Part shown: in pieces, positions 44,503-53,580 of the stretch
Position numbering within the stretch: the stretch's first letter is position 1
Layout: every line of letters begins with the position of its first letter
Source: Geobacteraceae bacterium
GTDB taxonomy: Bacteria; Desulfobacterota; Desulfuromonadia; Geobacterales; Pseudopelobacteraceae
NCBI GenBank assembly: GCA_013336525.1
Contig: JAAXTM010000001.1
Location: 434,001-498,000, forward strand
Length of the DNA stretch: 64,000 nucleotides
Direction: 5' to 3'
Made by a program: the position numbers and the translations under genes
Notes under the pieces: generated by a model
Database searches by the model: none
Seen by the model: only the letters and a program-made list of their open reading frames with translations
What the model was told of the DNA's origin: nothing

Positions 44503-46278
44503 ATGAAATTGAGAATGTTTGCCACACTTGCCTTAACTGCCATTATCAGCACTGTCACCGTAGCAATGGGCGCATCTGAATCACTTCCCACTCCGGCGAT
44601 TCAAACCAACTCCGCCTCACCAACTCCGCAAGACATTTCAAAACCGGTTCAAGAGGCGAAAGCTTCCAAAGCAGATGAAGTAACCATCCGCATGAACGCT
44701 CCGATTTTTTCGCCGCTTTTTGCCAAAGTACCGTTGGCTATGATAAATGACGAAGCGATCACCATCGAAGATTTAAAAAAATCGATAGGCGCGCTTCATG
44801 AGGGAATGAGCGAAGGAAAAGCGGCACCGAAAACAAATTTCCCGGTTCTTTTAAAACGCCTTGTCAACTCCCTTCTTATCATACAGGAAGCGCGCATCAT
44901 GGAGCTGGACAAGCAGGAAGAGATCAAGTCTTCAATAGACGACTACTCTAGCAAAAATCTTCGTGAGATGCTCCTCAAGGAGCAGGTATTGAATGTCAAA
45001 GCTGATGCAAAAGAGGTGGAAAAAACATATCAGGAGCGCGCCTCTGAATGGCGGTTGAAATCGTTGATCGTCGATAAGCTTGAAGATGCAAAGAAAGTCG
45101 AGGCAGCTCTCAAAGCCGGCAAAAAATTCGATGACCTCTTCGACAAGAGCATAAAAGACGGTGTTGCCAAAGAGGGTGGGAAATCGGACCTATTCCTGGC
45201 CAAAGATGTCATTGCTCCACCAATGCTGGCTGTGCTTGTAAAGATGAAGACAGGCGAAATCAGCAAAATGACGCCGCTGGAAAAAGGCTATTTATTTTAT
45301 CGTTTGGAGGAAAAACGCCTTAAAGTTGATGAGACTGTAAAGGAACAGGTAAGACAGGAACTGGATGCCAAAGCGCGTATTGCTGCACTTGAAACTTTCC
45401 AGGAATCTCTCATCAAAAAGTATGTGACAAAAAAGAAGCTGTTCGACAAGTTCGATTTCGAAAACAAGAAGGTCAAGTTTGAAACATTCCTCAAGGACAA
45501 GCGTGTACTCGCAGAAGTTAAAGGAGAAAAACCGATTACCGTGGCCGACATGGCCGAGGCCATTACCCAAAAGTTTTACCACGGCGTGGAACGCGCTGCA
45601 GAGGGCAAAAAAATCAACAAGGAAAAAAAGGCCATCCTGAACGAGCTTCTGGGCAACATTGTCTTCAACAAGGAGGCTAAGGTCAGAAAAATCAATGAAT
45701 CTGACGAATACCGCAACAAGGTACGCTCCTACTCCAATTCTCTTTTGTTCGGATCCTTCGTCAATAAGGTAATCCGGTCGGAAATCACCGTTTCAAAAGA
45801 TGAACTTAAGGCTTACCACAAGGTACACGCAGCAGAATATTCCGGTATCGAGACCTACAAGTTGGACGCCATTGCCTTTGATTCTCCGCAGAAAGCGGAA
45901 GAAGCGATCGAAAAAATTCGCAAGGGAACAGAATTTAAATGGTACAAGGCGAATGCTGATAACAAGGAAAGTATCAGCAAGGCGTATATAAATATGTTCA
46001 CCGGTGACGCTATCGCAAAACCAAACCTGCCCGAACCACTTCAAAAAGCCCTTACCGGCTCCGTCAGTGGTGATTTCCGGGCATATGTGGATGGCGGCCA
46101 CGGCTATGTCATCTCTGTAGTTGAATTTGCTCCTGCCAGGACCTTGACTTATGAGGAAGTGGAAGATGCCATCAAGGAGGCGGTATTCTACGAAAAGCTC
46201 AATAAAGGCGTGGAAACTTGGGGAGAAAAACTTAAGAGTACTTCAGACGTCAAAATATACGCTGATTTCGGACAATAG
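44503..46278 (+). CDS. PpiC/SurA-type peptidyl-prolyl isomerase
   Basis: 591 aa, exported (signal peptide ends TVAMGA). The N-terminal SurA-like segment PLAMINDEAITIEDLKKSIG is followed by parvulin-like repeats, with KVEAALKAGKKFDDLFDKSI and KMKTGEISKMTPLEKGYLFY at about residues 195-265 and a second set near 460-555. Lys-rich coiled segments lie between. It probably folds or chaperones outer-membrane or secreted proteins; its position before the 26-heme gene suggests a dedicated role for this cluster's products. Confidence 0.85.
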   Translation: MKLRMFATLALTAIISTVTVAMGASESLPTPAIQTNSASPTPQDISKPVQEAKASKADEVTIRMNAPIFSPLFAKVPLAMINDEAITIEDLKKSIGALHEGMSEGKAAPKTNFPVLLKRLVNSLLIIQEARIMELDKQEEIKSSIDDYSSKNLREMLLKEQVLNVKADAKEVEKTYQERASEWRLKSLIVDKLEDAKKVEAALKAGKKFDDLFDKSIKDGVAKEGGKSDLFLAKDVIAPPMLAVLVKMKTGEISKMTPLEKGYLFYRLEEKRLKVDETVKEQVRQELDAKARIAALETFQESLIKKYVTKKKLFDKFDFENKKVKFETFLKDKRVLAEVKGEKPITVADMAEAITQKFYHGVERAAEGKKINKEKKAILNELLGNIVFNKEAKVRKINESDEYRNKVRSYSNSLLFGSFVNKVIRSEITVSKDELKAYHKVHAAEYSGIETYKLDAIAFDSPQKAEEAIEKIRKGTEFKWYKANADNKESISKAYINMFTGDAIAKPNLPEPLQKALTGSVSGDFRAYVDGGHGYVISVVEFAPARTLTYEEVEDAIKEAVFYEKLNKGVETWGEKLKSTSDVKIYADFGQ

Positions 46279-46286
46279 GAGACGCC

Positions 46287-48263
46287 ATGATCATGTCGAA
46301 AAATAAGCAAGTCGGTGCTGTAACGGTAATCATGCTTATTCTGTGCATGGGTTTTCTGCCGTGGATTGTCGCTGACAGTTATAGCGCACCTAAAAAATTC
46401 GCTTCCAAGGACTGTACCGACTGCCACACCAAATTTGTGGATAAGTATTTCTCCATGAAATACCTGCACACAGATGTGAAAGAAAAGAAGTGCGAAAATT
46501 GCCATGTCCGCCACGGCAGGGTTCCGAAGCTTATGCTCAAGAAGGAAGGCAACCAGATATGCCTGGATTGCCATTCTAAGGATAAAATCGGCCTTGCCAA
46601 ACCTTATGTCCATACCCCGGTAAAGGCGGGTAAATGCAGCCAGTGCCATAATTCTCACGGTTCGCAGTTCAAGGGGCTGCTGAAATCTGAAGGCAAAGCA
46701 TCCTGCTATGAATGTCACAAGAAGGAACTATTTGAAAAAAAGGTCGTTCATCAGGTCATTCTCAAGGAGGGCTGTAAAGCTTGTCACAGTGCGCACAGCT
46801 CGAATGAGAAGCATCTGCTGACCAAATCTGAGCCGGCTCTGTGTCTGGAATGTCACGATAAGAGCAGCAGTGCGTTTAAAAAGGCTCATGCTAACTATCC
46901 GGTCGAAGGGAAGCGCTGCTCATCCTGTCATAATCCGCACACATCTGAGCAGCCCAAGTTGCTTCAAACCAGTCTGCACGGCCCTGTAGCTGCGCATGAA
47001 TGTTCTGCGTGTCACGAACCCCATACTTCACAGCAACCATTTGCCGTTACCAGGAAAGGCGCGGCCCTCTGTCTTGAATGTCATGAGTTGAAAACCCTGA
47101 AAGGCGAAGCGACCAATGAACACGCCCCCTTCAAGGAGGGCAATTGCCTCGGCTGTCATAATCCTCATGCATCAGAGTCAGTAAAGCTGCTTATCAGGGA
47201 CGACAACAAGCTCTGCTTTGGGTGCCACAAAGAAAAAGATATGCTGGTTGCATTCAAACATGCACCGATGAGCGCCGGCAAGGGATGTCTCTCGTGCCAC
47301 AAACCACATGCGGCCATGTTCAAGGGACTTGTAGACAAAAAGGGGAGTGATTTATGCTCTGAATGCCATACAAAAACTATGGATGCCCTTAAAAACAAAA
47401 CAGTGCATGATCCGTTCAAGGGGGGAGATTGCATCACCTGCCACAATGTTCACGGGTCTAACTTTACCGCAATGGCCAAAGACCGTGGTGACAAGCTCTG
47501 TTACTCATGTCATTCAGATTCAGAAGCGAAATTCCTGAAGACATCCACTCATAAGCCGGTACTAAACGGTGATTGTGTTTCCTGTCACAATGGCCACAGC
47601 TCCGCTGAAAAGAAACTGCTTAAAGCCACAGCCCCGCAACTCTGCGCAAAATGTCATACCGACATGATGAAAGCTGAGTCAGGGGGTTCGAACCATGAAC
47701 CATTTAAAAGCGGACAATGCCTTACCTGCCATGATTCGCACGGCAGCGCCGTATCCGGCATGCTTAACAAACCGCAGATTCAGTTGTGCGGAAGCTGCCA
47801 CGAGCCATACAAAGGGCTTAAGGAGTCAATTTCGAAACATGTTCCGTTCACCGAGGGAAGCTGCACTAAATGCCACAACCCGCACAAGTCCAAACTTAAA
47901 ACCTTGATGCCGGCCCAGGGCAATGACCTCTGTTTCACCTGTCACAAAGATATCAAAGAGAAGCTTGCCAAAGAAAAACCTCATAACCCGGCAAAGCAGG
48001 ATTGTCTCAATTGCCACAAACCGCATTATGCCATGGACAAAAAACTGTTGCCGACTAAGGTGACCAATTTATGTGCGCAGTGCCACGAATCATCCAAGGC
48101 GCCGTTCGAAAAGGCTCATCTTTCAATCCAGGCTTCGGTCATGACCTGCATGAATTGCCATGATCCACATGCTTCCAAGGATCCGAAGTTTTTCAAGGAC
48201 TCGGTGCATGCACCCTTTGCGGCTCGCACGTGCGAAGAGTGCCATATTGTCGCCAAACCTTGA
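46287..48263 (+). CDS. Very large multiheme cytochrome c, 26 CXXCH
   Basis: 658 aa with a signal peptide. I count 26 CXXCH motifs, spaced fairly evenly at about 20-30 residues from CTDCH near residue 40 to CEECH at the end, many followed by NPH, KPH or DPH. The motif pairs (a CLECH-like followed by a CSSCHNPH-like) repeat, so the protein grew by internal duplication. Lys-rich overall. G. sulfurreducens has a 26-heme protein in its omcS neighbourhood, as far as I recall. Probably a periplasmic electron wire or capacitor. Confidence 0.9.
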   Translation: MIMSKNKQVGAVTVIMLILCMGFLPWIVADSYSAPKKFASKDCTDCHTKFVDKYFSMKYLHTDVKEKKCENCHVRHGRVPKLMLKKEGNQICLDCHSKDKIGLAKPYVHTPVKAGKCSQCHNSHGSQFKGLLKSEGKASCYECHKKELFEKKVVHQVILKEGCKACHSAHSSNEKHLLTKSEPALCLECHDKSSSAFKKAHANYPVEGKRCSSCHNPHTSEQPKLLQTSLHGPVAAHECSACHEPHTSQQPFAVTRKGAALCLECHELKTLKGEATNEHAPFKEGNCLGCHNPHASESVKLLIRDDNKLCFGCHKEKDMLVAFKHAPMSAGKGCLSCHKPHAAMFKGLVDKKGSDLCSECHTKTMDALKNKTVHDPFKGGDCITCHNVHGSNFTAMAKDRGDKLCYSCHSDSEAKFLKTSTHKPVLNGDCVSCHNGHSSAEKKLLKATAPQLCAKCHTDMMKAESGGSNHEPFKSGQCLTCHDSHGSAVSGMLNKPQIQLCGSCHEPYKGLKESISKHVPFTEGSCTKCHNPHKSKLKTLMPAQGNDLCFTCHKDIKEKLAKEKPHNPAKQDCLNCHKPHYAMDKKLLPTKVTNLCAQCHESSKAPFEKAHLSIQASVMTCMNCHDPHASKDPKFFKDSVHAPFAARTCEECHIVAKP

Positions 48264-48388
48264 TTTTGCGGCGTAAATAGGCATGTAAAGCAGGGGCGTC
48301 TTCCAGACGCATAATCGCGGCAACATGATGCCCCTGCTTCAGACAAGTTTGATACATCAAGCTACCGAAGTGACAAGGAGATAAATAC

Positions 48389-49663
48389 ATGAGAATACGT
48401 AGTTTCTCGTTACTGTTGGCAGGGATAATGCTGATATTACTGACGCAGTCCCTGCTCGCCGCCACTGACCAGCAGTTCAAGCTTAAACCTGGTGCGCGCG
48501 GCAACCTGTGCATGAAATGCCATAAACCATTCCAGGAAAAATTGGCGCGGAAGTTTGTGCATAGCCCGCTGAAGAAAAATGATTGTACCGGATGCCACAA
48601 TGCGCATACCTCAAATCACGGTAAGATGCTGGCCTCCGATTCTAAATCAGTCTGTTCTGTCTGCCACCCGCCGATGATTTCAGCAAAGGCGAAAAGCGTT
48701 CATAAGGTTGTTGCAGAGGGTAGCTGCATGAAGTGCCACGATCCTCATGCCGCCGCCAATAAGAACAATCTGGTCATGGAAGGAAAACAGCTCTGTTTTT
48801 CCTGCCACAAGACACTTGGGGAAAAACTGGCCAAGATTAAGGTGCGTCACTCCCCGGTTGAAAAGGATTGCCTTGTCTGCCACCAACCGCATTCCTCGGA
48901 CACTGGACCGTTTCTGCTTAAAAACAATATTACGCAGGTTTGCTTAGGCTGTCACAAGGCCGACAAACCGATTTTTATAAAAAAACATATGGGGTATCCG
49001 GTCGCAGAGTCACGCTGCACCGGCTGTCATGACCCGCACGGTTCCGACGCTACTGGTCTTCTCCTTAAAAACGTCCATTCACCTGTTGCCAAGCGGATGT
49101 GCAACCAATGTCATGAGGAAGCCGCTGCACCAAATCCGCTGAAGACAAAGAAAGAGGGAACGACGCTCTGTCGCGGCTGCCACAACGATATGTACAACAA
49201 AACTTTTGAAAAGAACCGGATGCATTGGCCGGTGGTATCCAAAGAAGGTTGTCTGGGATGCCACAACCCACATGCCTCAGTGGACAAGGGTTTACTTCGC
49301 GAACCTATGGCAAAGTTATGCGGCAGTTGCCACTTGGATACGATGAAGCGCCAGACTAAAAATGTCTCTAAACATGAGCCGATAGTAGATGGCCGTTGTA
49401 CAGAATGCCACGACCCCCACTCATCCAATAACATGTTCCTGGCAAAGAAACCGGTCGATTTTGATCTCTGTACGACCTGCCACGACTGGACTCAGCACTC
49501 GACCCACCCGATCGGCGAAAAAGTCCGCGACCCGCGAAACAAGAACTTGTCGGTAGGATGCGGCAGCTGCCACAGAGCCCACGGCACAGAGTTCAAAAAG
49601 CTGCTTTATTACCCTACAACCACAGAGATGTGTATCCAGTGCCATGAACAGTTAAAGAGGTGA
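48389..49663 (+). CDS. Multiheme cytochrome c, 16 CXXCH
   Basis: 424 aa, signal peptide ending LLAA. Sixteen CXXCH motifs from CMKCHKPF to CIQCHEQ, with the same CXXCH-(N/D/Q)PH pattern as the 26-heme protein upstream, so the two are paralogous with different repeat numbers. AAGGAG lies before the ATG. The last His-rich stretch (CTTCHDWTQHSTHP) is slightly different from the repeats. Likely periplasmic. Confidence 0.9.
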   Translation: MRIRSFSLLLAGIMLILLTQSLLAATDQQFKLKPGARGNLCMKCHKPFQEKLARKFVHSPLKKNDCTGCHNAHTSNHGKMLASDSKSVCSVCHPPMISAKAKSVHKVVAEGSCMKCHDPHAAANKNNLVMEGKQLCFSCHKTLGEKLAKIKVRHSPVEKDCLVCHQPHSSDTGPFLLKNNITQVCLGCHKADKPIFIKKHMGYPVAESRCTGCHDPHGSDATGLLLKNVHSPVAKRMCNQCHEEAAAPNPLKTKKEGTTLCRGCHNDMYNKTFEKNRMHWPVVSKEGCLGCHNPHASVDKGLLREPMAKLCGSCHLDTMKRQTKNVSKHEPIVDGRCTECHDPHSSNNMFLAKKPVDFDLCTTCHDWTQHSTHPIGEKVRDPRNKNLSVGCGSCHRAHGTEFKKLLYYPTTTEMCIQCHEQLKR

Positions 49664-49666
49664 TCC

Positions 49667-50566
49667 ATGACAATAACCATAAAAACACTCATCTGCCTTC
49701 TCCCTATCATCTGCGCTCTCCCCGCTTACTGCGCCGATGTCGCAAAATTCAAGCCGCTTACAGAGCTCTATCTGGATGCAAACAAGATCCAGCTAAAAAA
49801 TCCCGAGGGTGTTGCCTGCGGCAAAACTGCGGTACTGGTGGCGGATACCGGTAATGGACGACTAGTCAGTTATGCCAGGAACAATAATGAATTGAAAAAC
49901 GGTGTAGAGATCAAACTGGAACAGGTTCCCTATCCAATCAGGCTGGAGGCTACCGTCCAGGGCAAGGTACTTGCCCTGGACGGCAAGAGCCGCAAAATCG
50001 CGTTTCTGGCGGCCGACGGAAGTTTTGTCAGTTATCTGGACTATAAAAACGTACCGTTACCCATCGATATCGTCCCTCGCAGTATGACCGTAGACGCCGG
50101 GGACAACATATATGTAGTCGATGCTCTGGGCATGAGGGTTATTGTTACGGATCAAACCGGAACATTTTTGCGCCAGTTTCCGTTTCCGAAAGAAACCGGG
50201 TTCATCTCAGATGTGGCTGTTGATCAGCGAGGGGGGGTGTATATTCTTGACAGCATGAAGGGACAGGTATACAAGGCCGCGCCTGACAGCAAGCTGTTTC
50301 AGCCGTTTGTATCAGGACTGCAGGCTCATATCTACCTTGCAGTTTCCATAGATACAGACCCCCAAGGGAGGATATACCTGTTGGACCAGAACGATAGTGC
50401 TGTAGTACTGCTCGGTCCTGACGGATCGTTCCAGGGGCGTTATCTTTCCTACGGTTGGAGGGCCGGACAAATCAACTACCCGAGTCAGGCGTGTCTCACT
50501 GAAAACGGTATCATGATTATCGCTGACCGTAACAACAGCCGTATTCAACTGTTCAAGGTTCAGTAA
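49667..50566 (+). CDS. NHL-repeat beta-propeller protein
   Basis: 299 aa, exported (signal peptide ends AYCA). Repeats such as GVACGKTAVLVADTGNGRLV, DAGDNIYVVDALGMRVIV, DQRGGVYILDSMKGQVY and ENGIMIIADRNNSRIQLFK are NHL blades; about five or six are visible. No heme and no enzyme motif. It starts 3 nt after the 16-heme gene, so the two are coupled. An NHL protein also accompanies omcS in G. sulfurreducens, from memory, which supports a shared role. Confidence 0.87.
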   Translation: MTITIKTLICLLPIICALPAYCADVAKFKPLTELYLDANKIQLKNPEGVACGKTAVLVADTGNGRLVSYARNNNELKNGVEIKLEQVPYPIRLEATVQGKVLALDGKSRKIAFLAADGSFVSYLDYKNVPLPIDIVPRSMTVDAGDNIYVVDALGMRVIVTDQTGTFLRQFPFPKETGFISDVAVDQRGGVYILDSMKGQVYKAAPDSKLFQPFVSGLQAHIYLAVSIDTDPQGRIYLLDQNDSAVVLLGPDGSFQGRYLSYGWRAGQINYPSQACLTENGIMIIADRNNSRIQLFKVQ

Positions 50567-50590
50567 ACTTTAATGGGATCCGATAACGTC

Positions 50591-51910
50591 ATGATCAAAC
50601 ACCTTACCGTTATCATCAGCCTGTTGTTTTTTGCACCTTCTGTGTCATTTCCGGGGGGCGAGCAGTTTCCAAACGGCTTTCATAATGGCGGCATCGGCCC
50701 GTGTGAAGGCTGCCACTCCAAAACACAAAAAGTACCGGAGTCAGGGTCGGCCATTACAGCGGCCAAAGACACTCTGTCCTCCGATGCTGGTCGAGGTATG
50801 TTAAATGGCCAGGATCCAGGTTCAACCTGTCTTATCTGCCATACCGCACCAAAAGGCCAGAAACAGCCGTCAGGGTACTTTGTGGCGACCTGCAATGAAG
50901 ATCTTGCCGCTGGCCTGTCGCCTGGCCAGATGACGCCTGGTGGCGATTTCGGCTGGCTCAGAAAATCTTATCACTGGGCAACTCTGGACGCCGGCAAGAT
51001 AAAAGATGGGGAAAGCCCGGGGGAGCGCCACGGACACAACATTGTCGCCTCCCAGTTCAGCTACAATCCCGATTCCAGCAATGTCACGGCACCGGGCGGC
51101 GTCTTCCCGTCCGGCAAGTTAACCTGTACCAGCTGCCACGATCCACACGGCGGCTACCGCATGCTCTCAGACGGTTCTTTCAGCACAAACAGTGCTATTC
51201 CCGCAATTGCATCCGGTTCTTATAAAAGCAGCCCCTTGCCGGATACTGCTCATGCTATTGGTTCCTACCGTCTGCTGGCTGGCAAAGGGTACTCACCATC
51301 TATATCAGATAGTTCAGTTGTATTCACCTCCGACCCTCCTACAGCAGTCGCACCGGACAAATATAACCGGGCTGAATCAAAACATCGCGATACAAGGGTT
51401 GCTTACGGCAGCGATATGTCTGAATGGTGCCAGAATTGCCACAAGCCTCACAAACACCCAACAGGTAATGCAGCAAAGATCACACCGTCAAAATCAAAAG
51501 AATATAACTCTTATATCGCCTCCGGAGATATAAGCGGCTTAAGATCGTCATCCTACTCATCACTGGTACCGTTTGAAGTTGGGACAAAGGATTACATGGA
51601 ACTGAAGAGACTGGCCGGCAACGGCGGAGAAGGGGGGGACATGAGCGGACCGTTAGCCGGTGAAAACATTATATGCCTCACCTGTCACCGGGCTCATGCC
51701 GGAGGTTGGGACTCAATCACGAGATGGAACACCAAGGCTGACTTAATTGTATACGATGGCAAGTTTCCCGGCATCGACTCCGGGGCTCCCACTTATATTG
51801 CCCAGGGTCGGACCTCTGCCGAGACCAGAAAAGCTTATTATGATCGCCCTGCCGATTCATTTGCGGTGTTTCAGCGTGGCTTGTGCAGTAAATGCCATGC
51901 AAAGGATTAG
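50591..51910 (+). CDS. OmcS-family hexaheme cytochrome lacking the linker His
   Basis: 439 aa from ATG 50591 (an ATG at 50573 in the same frame is an alternative). Six hemes: CEGCH, CLICH, CTSCH, CQNCH, CLTCH, CSKCH. Shared blocks are QMTPGGDFGWLRKSYHW, GERHGHNIVAS, CTSCHDPHGGYR, VAYGSDMSEWCQNCH and CLTCHRAHAGGWDS. The first heme reads CEGCHSKTQ, so the His that bridges subunits in OmcS (CEGCHTMH) is absent. If it forms filaments, the contact must differ. Confidence 0.87.
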   Translation: MIKHLTVIISLLFFAPSVSFPGGEQFPNGFHNGGIGPCEGCHSKTQKVPESGSAITAAKDTLSSDAGRGMLNGQDPGSTCLICHTAPKGQKQPSGYFVATCNEDLAAGLSPGQMTPGGDFGWLRKSYHWATLDAGKIKDGESPGERHGHNIVASQFSYNPDSSNVTAPGGVFPSGKLTCTSCHDPHGGYRMLSDGSFSTNSAIPAIASGSYKSSPLPDTAHAIGSYRLLAGKGYSPSISDSSVVFTSDPPTAVAPDKYNRAESKHRDTRVAYGSDMSEWCQNCHKPHKHPTGNAAKITPSKSKEYNSYIASGDISGLRSSSYSSLVPFEVGTKDYMELKRLAGNGGEGGDMSGPLAGENIICLTCHRAHAGGWDSITRWNTKADLIVYDGKFPGIDSGAPTYIAQGRTSAETRKAYYDRPADSFAVFQRGLCSKCHAKD

Positions 51911-51954
51911 GATTAATAATTCAAAAATAAACAGCAAGGGAAGGAATCTACAAA

Positions 51955-52317
51955 ATGTCAGAATCATCAGGTAAAAAATCACCATTCTTTTTGAAGCCGG
52001 CTTTTATATTTTTGTCAGTCATACTGCTTGCCCTTGGCTGCTCGAAAACAAACCAGGATGTTTCCGGAGAGTGGCTCAATGTCAAGTCAGCTGAAATACT
52101 GGAATTCAATCCGGATGGCACCGGCGTTTTCATGTATCCTAAAAGCCAGAATGCTCCGCTCGCCTTTTCCTGGAAACGTACAGCAACAAACAAATACGTT
52201 CTGGACGTCGACTTCATGGGAACCCGTAAAAACCTTACCGCAACCTTGGATGGCAAGAGTTTGGGGATTGAAAGCACCTTGGGCAAAGAGCTGTACCAAA
52301 GATACACCAGCAAATAA
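51955..52317 (+). CDS. Small lipoprotein, unknown
   Basis: 120 aa with a lipobox LLALGC and a small beta-rich mature domain (EWLNVKSAEILEFNPDGTGV, YVLDVDFMGTRKNLTATLDG) resembling lipocalin-like domains of about 85 residues. Ribosome site GGAAGGA. It sits between the OmcS paralogue and a Sel1 protein on the same strand. No family identified with confidence. Confidence 0.7.
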   Translation: MSESSGKKSPFFLKPAFIFLSVILLALGCSKTNQDVSGEWLNVKSAEILEFNPDGTGVFMYPKSQNAPLAFSWKRTATNKYVLDVDFMGTRKNLTATLDGKSLGIESTLGKELYQRYTSK

Positions 52318-52331
52318 CAAGGGGTAGAAAG

Positions 52332-52742
52332 ATGAAACCATTATTTATTGGAATTTTGCTTAGTTTCAGTTGTCTGATTTCTTTAAGCCATTCGGCACAG
52401 GCCTCTTATTTCGACGGCATGGAGGCGTACCGGAAAAACGACCACCAAACTGCGATGCGTGAGTTCAGAGCTTCAGAAGACGATGCCAAGTCACTCTACA
52501 TGATTGGCATTATGTACGAAAAAGGAGATGGCATTTCAACCGACCTGGCCGAGGCGGCGAACTGGTTCCGCAAGGCGGCAGAAAAGGGCTATTCTTCAGC
52601 GCAGTACCGGCTTGGACGCCTATATGAACGAGGCCTTGGTGTCGATCAGAGCCGGGATGAGGCTCTCGCCTGGTACAATAAATCATCCCGGAACGGTAAC
52701 CTTGATGCCAAGCAGGCTTTGAAGAGAATGGGAGTTAAATAA
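52332..52742 (+). CDS. Exported Sel1-repeat protein
   Basis: 136 aa. The signal peptide ends at AQA. At least two Sel1/TPR-like repeats: MIGIMYEKGDGISTDLAEAA-NWF and YRLGRLYERGLGVDQSRDEA. Such repeats mediate protein interactions in the periplasm. A second Sel1 protein is encoded convergently just downstream; the two share an A-x-Y-x-A-G-L-type N-terminal helix and could be functionally linked. Confidence 0.85.
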   Translation: MKPLFIGILLSFSCLISLSHSAQASYFDGMEAYRKNDHQTAMREFRASEDDAKSLYMIGIMYEKGDGISTDLAEAANWFRKAAEKGYSSAQYRLGRLYERGLGVDQSRDEALAWYNKSSRNGNLDAKQALKRMGVK

Positions 52743-52769
52743 ACGCATGGGGCGAAACACCCCATGCGT
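52743..52769. terminator. Hairpin between convergent Sel1 genes
   Basis: Perfect 10-bp arms ACGCATGGGG / CCCCATGCGT with a 7-nt loop, directly after the Sel1 stop codon. No T-run follows, so efficiency is uncertain. Confidence 0.6.
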
Positions 52770-52815
52770 GACAAATGCGGGGGGAAGTTGGGAAAGCAAA
52801 TAAACTGTTAGATGA

Positions 52816-53418
52816 CTACTTTGGATGCCCGGGTGGCAATTCGCCAGGTTGCACGTTCTTGCTTTTAGTTGATTTGGATGTTGATTTGGACCTGGCCGCC
52901 TTTGGGACCTCTTCGCCCATAACACTCAGGAGCTTACCGGCGCCTTTGTGCCCCTGGGTAGCAGCCTTTTTCAGCCAGACTACCGCTTCCTTGCGGTTTT
53001 TTTCAACGCCTTCACCATTGGTGTACATAAGACCTATATTGAACTGTGCCTGCGCATGGCCCAGCGCTGCAGCCTTTAGATACCATTTTGCTGCTACCTC
53101 CCTATCCTGCTGTACATCCACACCTTTGTCGTAGGAGGTGCCCAAGAGGAAACAAGCGTTTGCATGACCTTGTGCAGCAGCCTTTTTGAATAACTCCAGG
53201 CCTTGGAGGTGATCAGCCTTGACCCCCTCGCCTTTGAAGTACATCACACCAAGATTGTAGTTCGAGTCCTTGCCACCATCAGTTTTGAACTCCTTAAGGG
53301 CTCGCACATAGTCTTTGGCCTTATACGCCCTCAGGCCGGCATTGTAGTCGGCAATAGCTGAAGCGGCTGTCAAGACAGCAATGCCAAACGCAATTGTCAG
53401 AGTAGCAGGTAATCTCAT
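52816..53418 (-). CDS. Exported Sel1-repeat protein
   Basis: 200 aa. The signal peptide ends ASAIA and the body has about four Sel1 repeats: NYNLGVMYFKGEGVKADHLQ, ACFLLGTSYDKGVDVQQDRE, QFNIGLMYTNGEGVEKNRKE and a degenerate last one. The C-terminus is basic and Ser-rich (KSTSKSTKSKN). GGAGG precedes the ATG. Likely a periplasmic scaffold. Divergent from the NHL gene downstream of it. Confidence 0.88.
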   Translation of the reverse strand: MRLPATLTIAFGIAVLTAASAIADYNAGLRAYKAKDYVRALKEFKTDGGKDSNYNLGVMYFKGEGVKADHLQGLELFKKAAAQGHANACFLLGTSYDKGVDVQQDREVAAKWYLKAAALGHAQAQFNIGLMYTNGEGVEKNRKEAVVWLKKAATQGHKGAGKLLSVMGEEVPKAARSKSTSKSTKSKNVQPGELPPGHPK

Positions 53419-53580
53419 GATTTCCTCCGGAACAAATATTTATATGCCAAACAATGGTTTTAATTCTAACAGAACAAATGCTTATTGTCATTCAGCATTT
53501 CTTGACCATAATAGTTTACAAGAAAACATGAAGGGTTTAGTATACTCAAGTAGATTGATACGGAGGTTTAAAGTTACATC

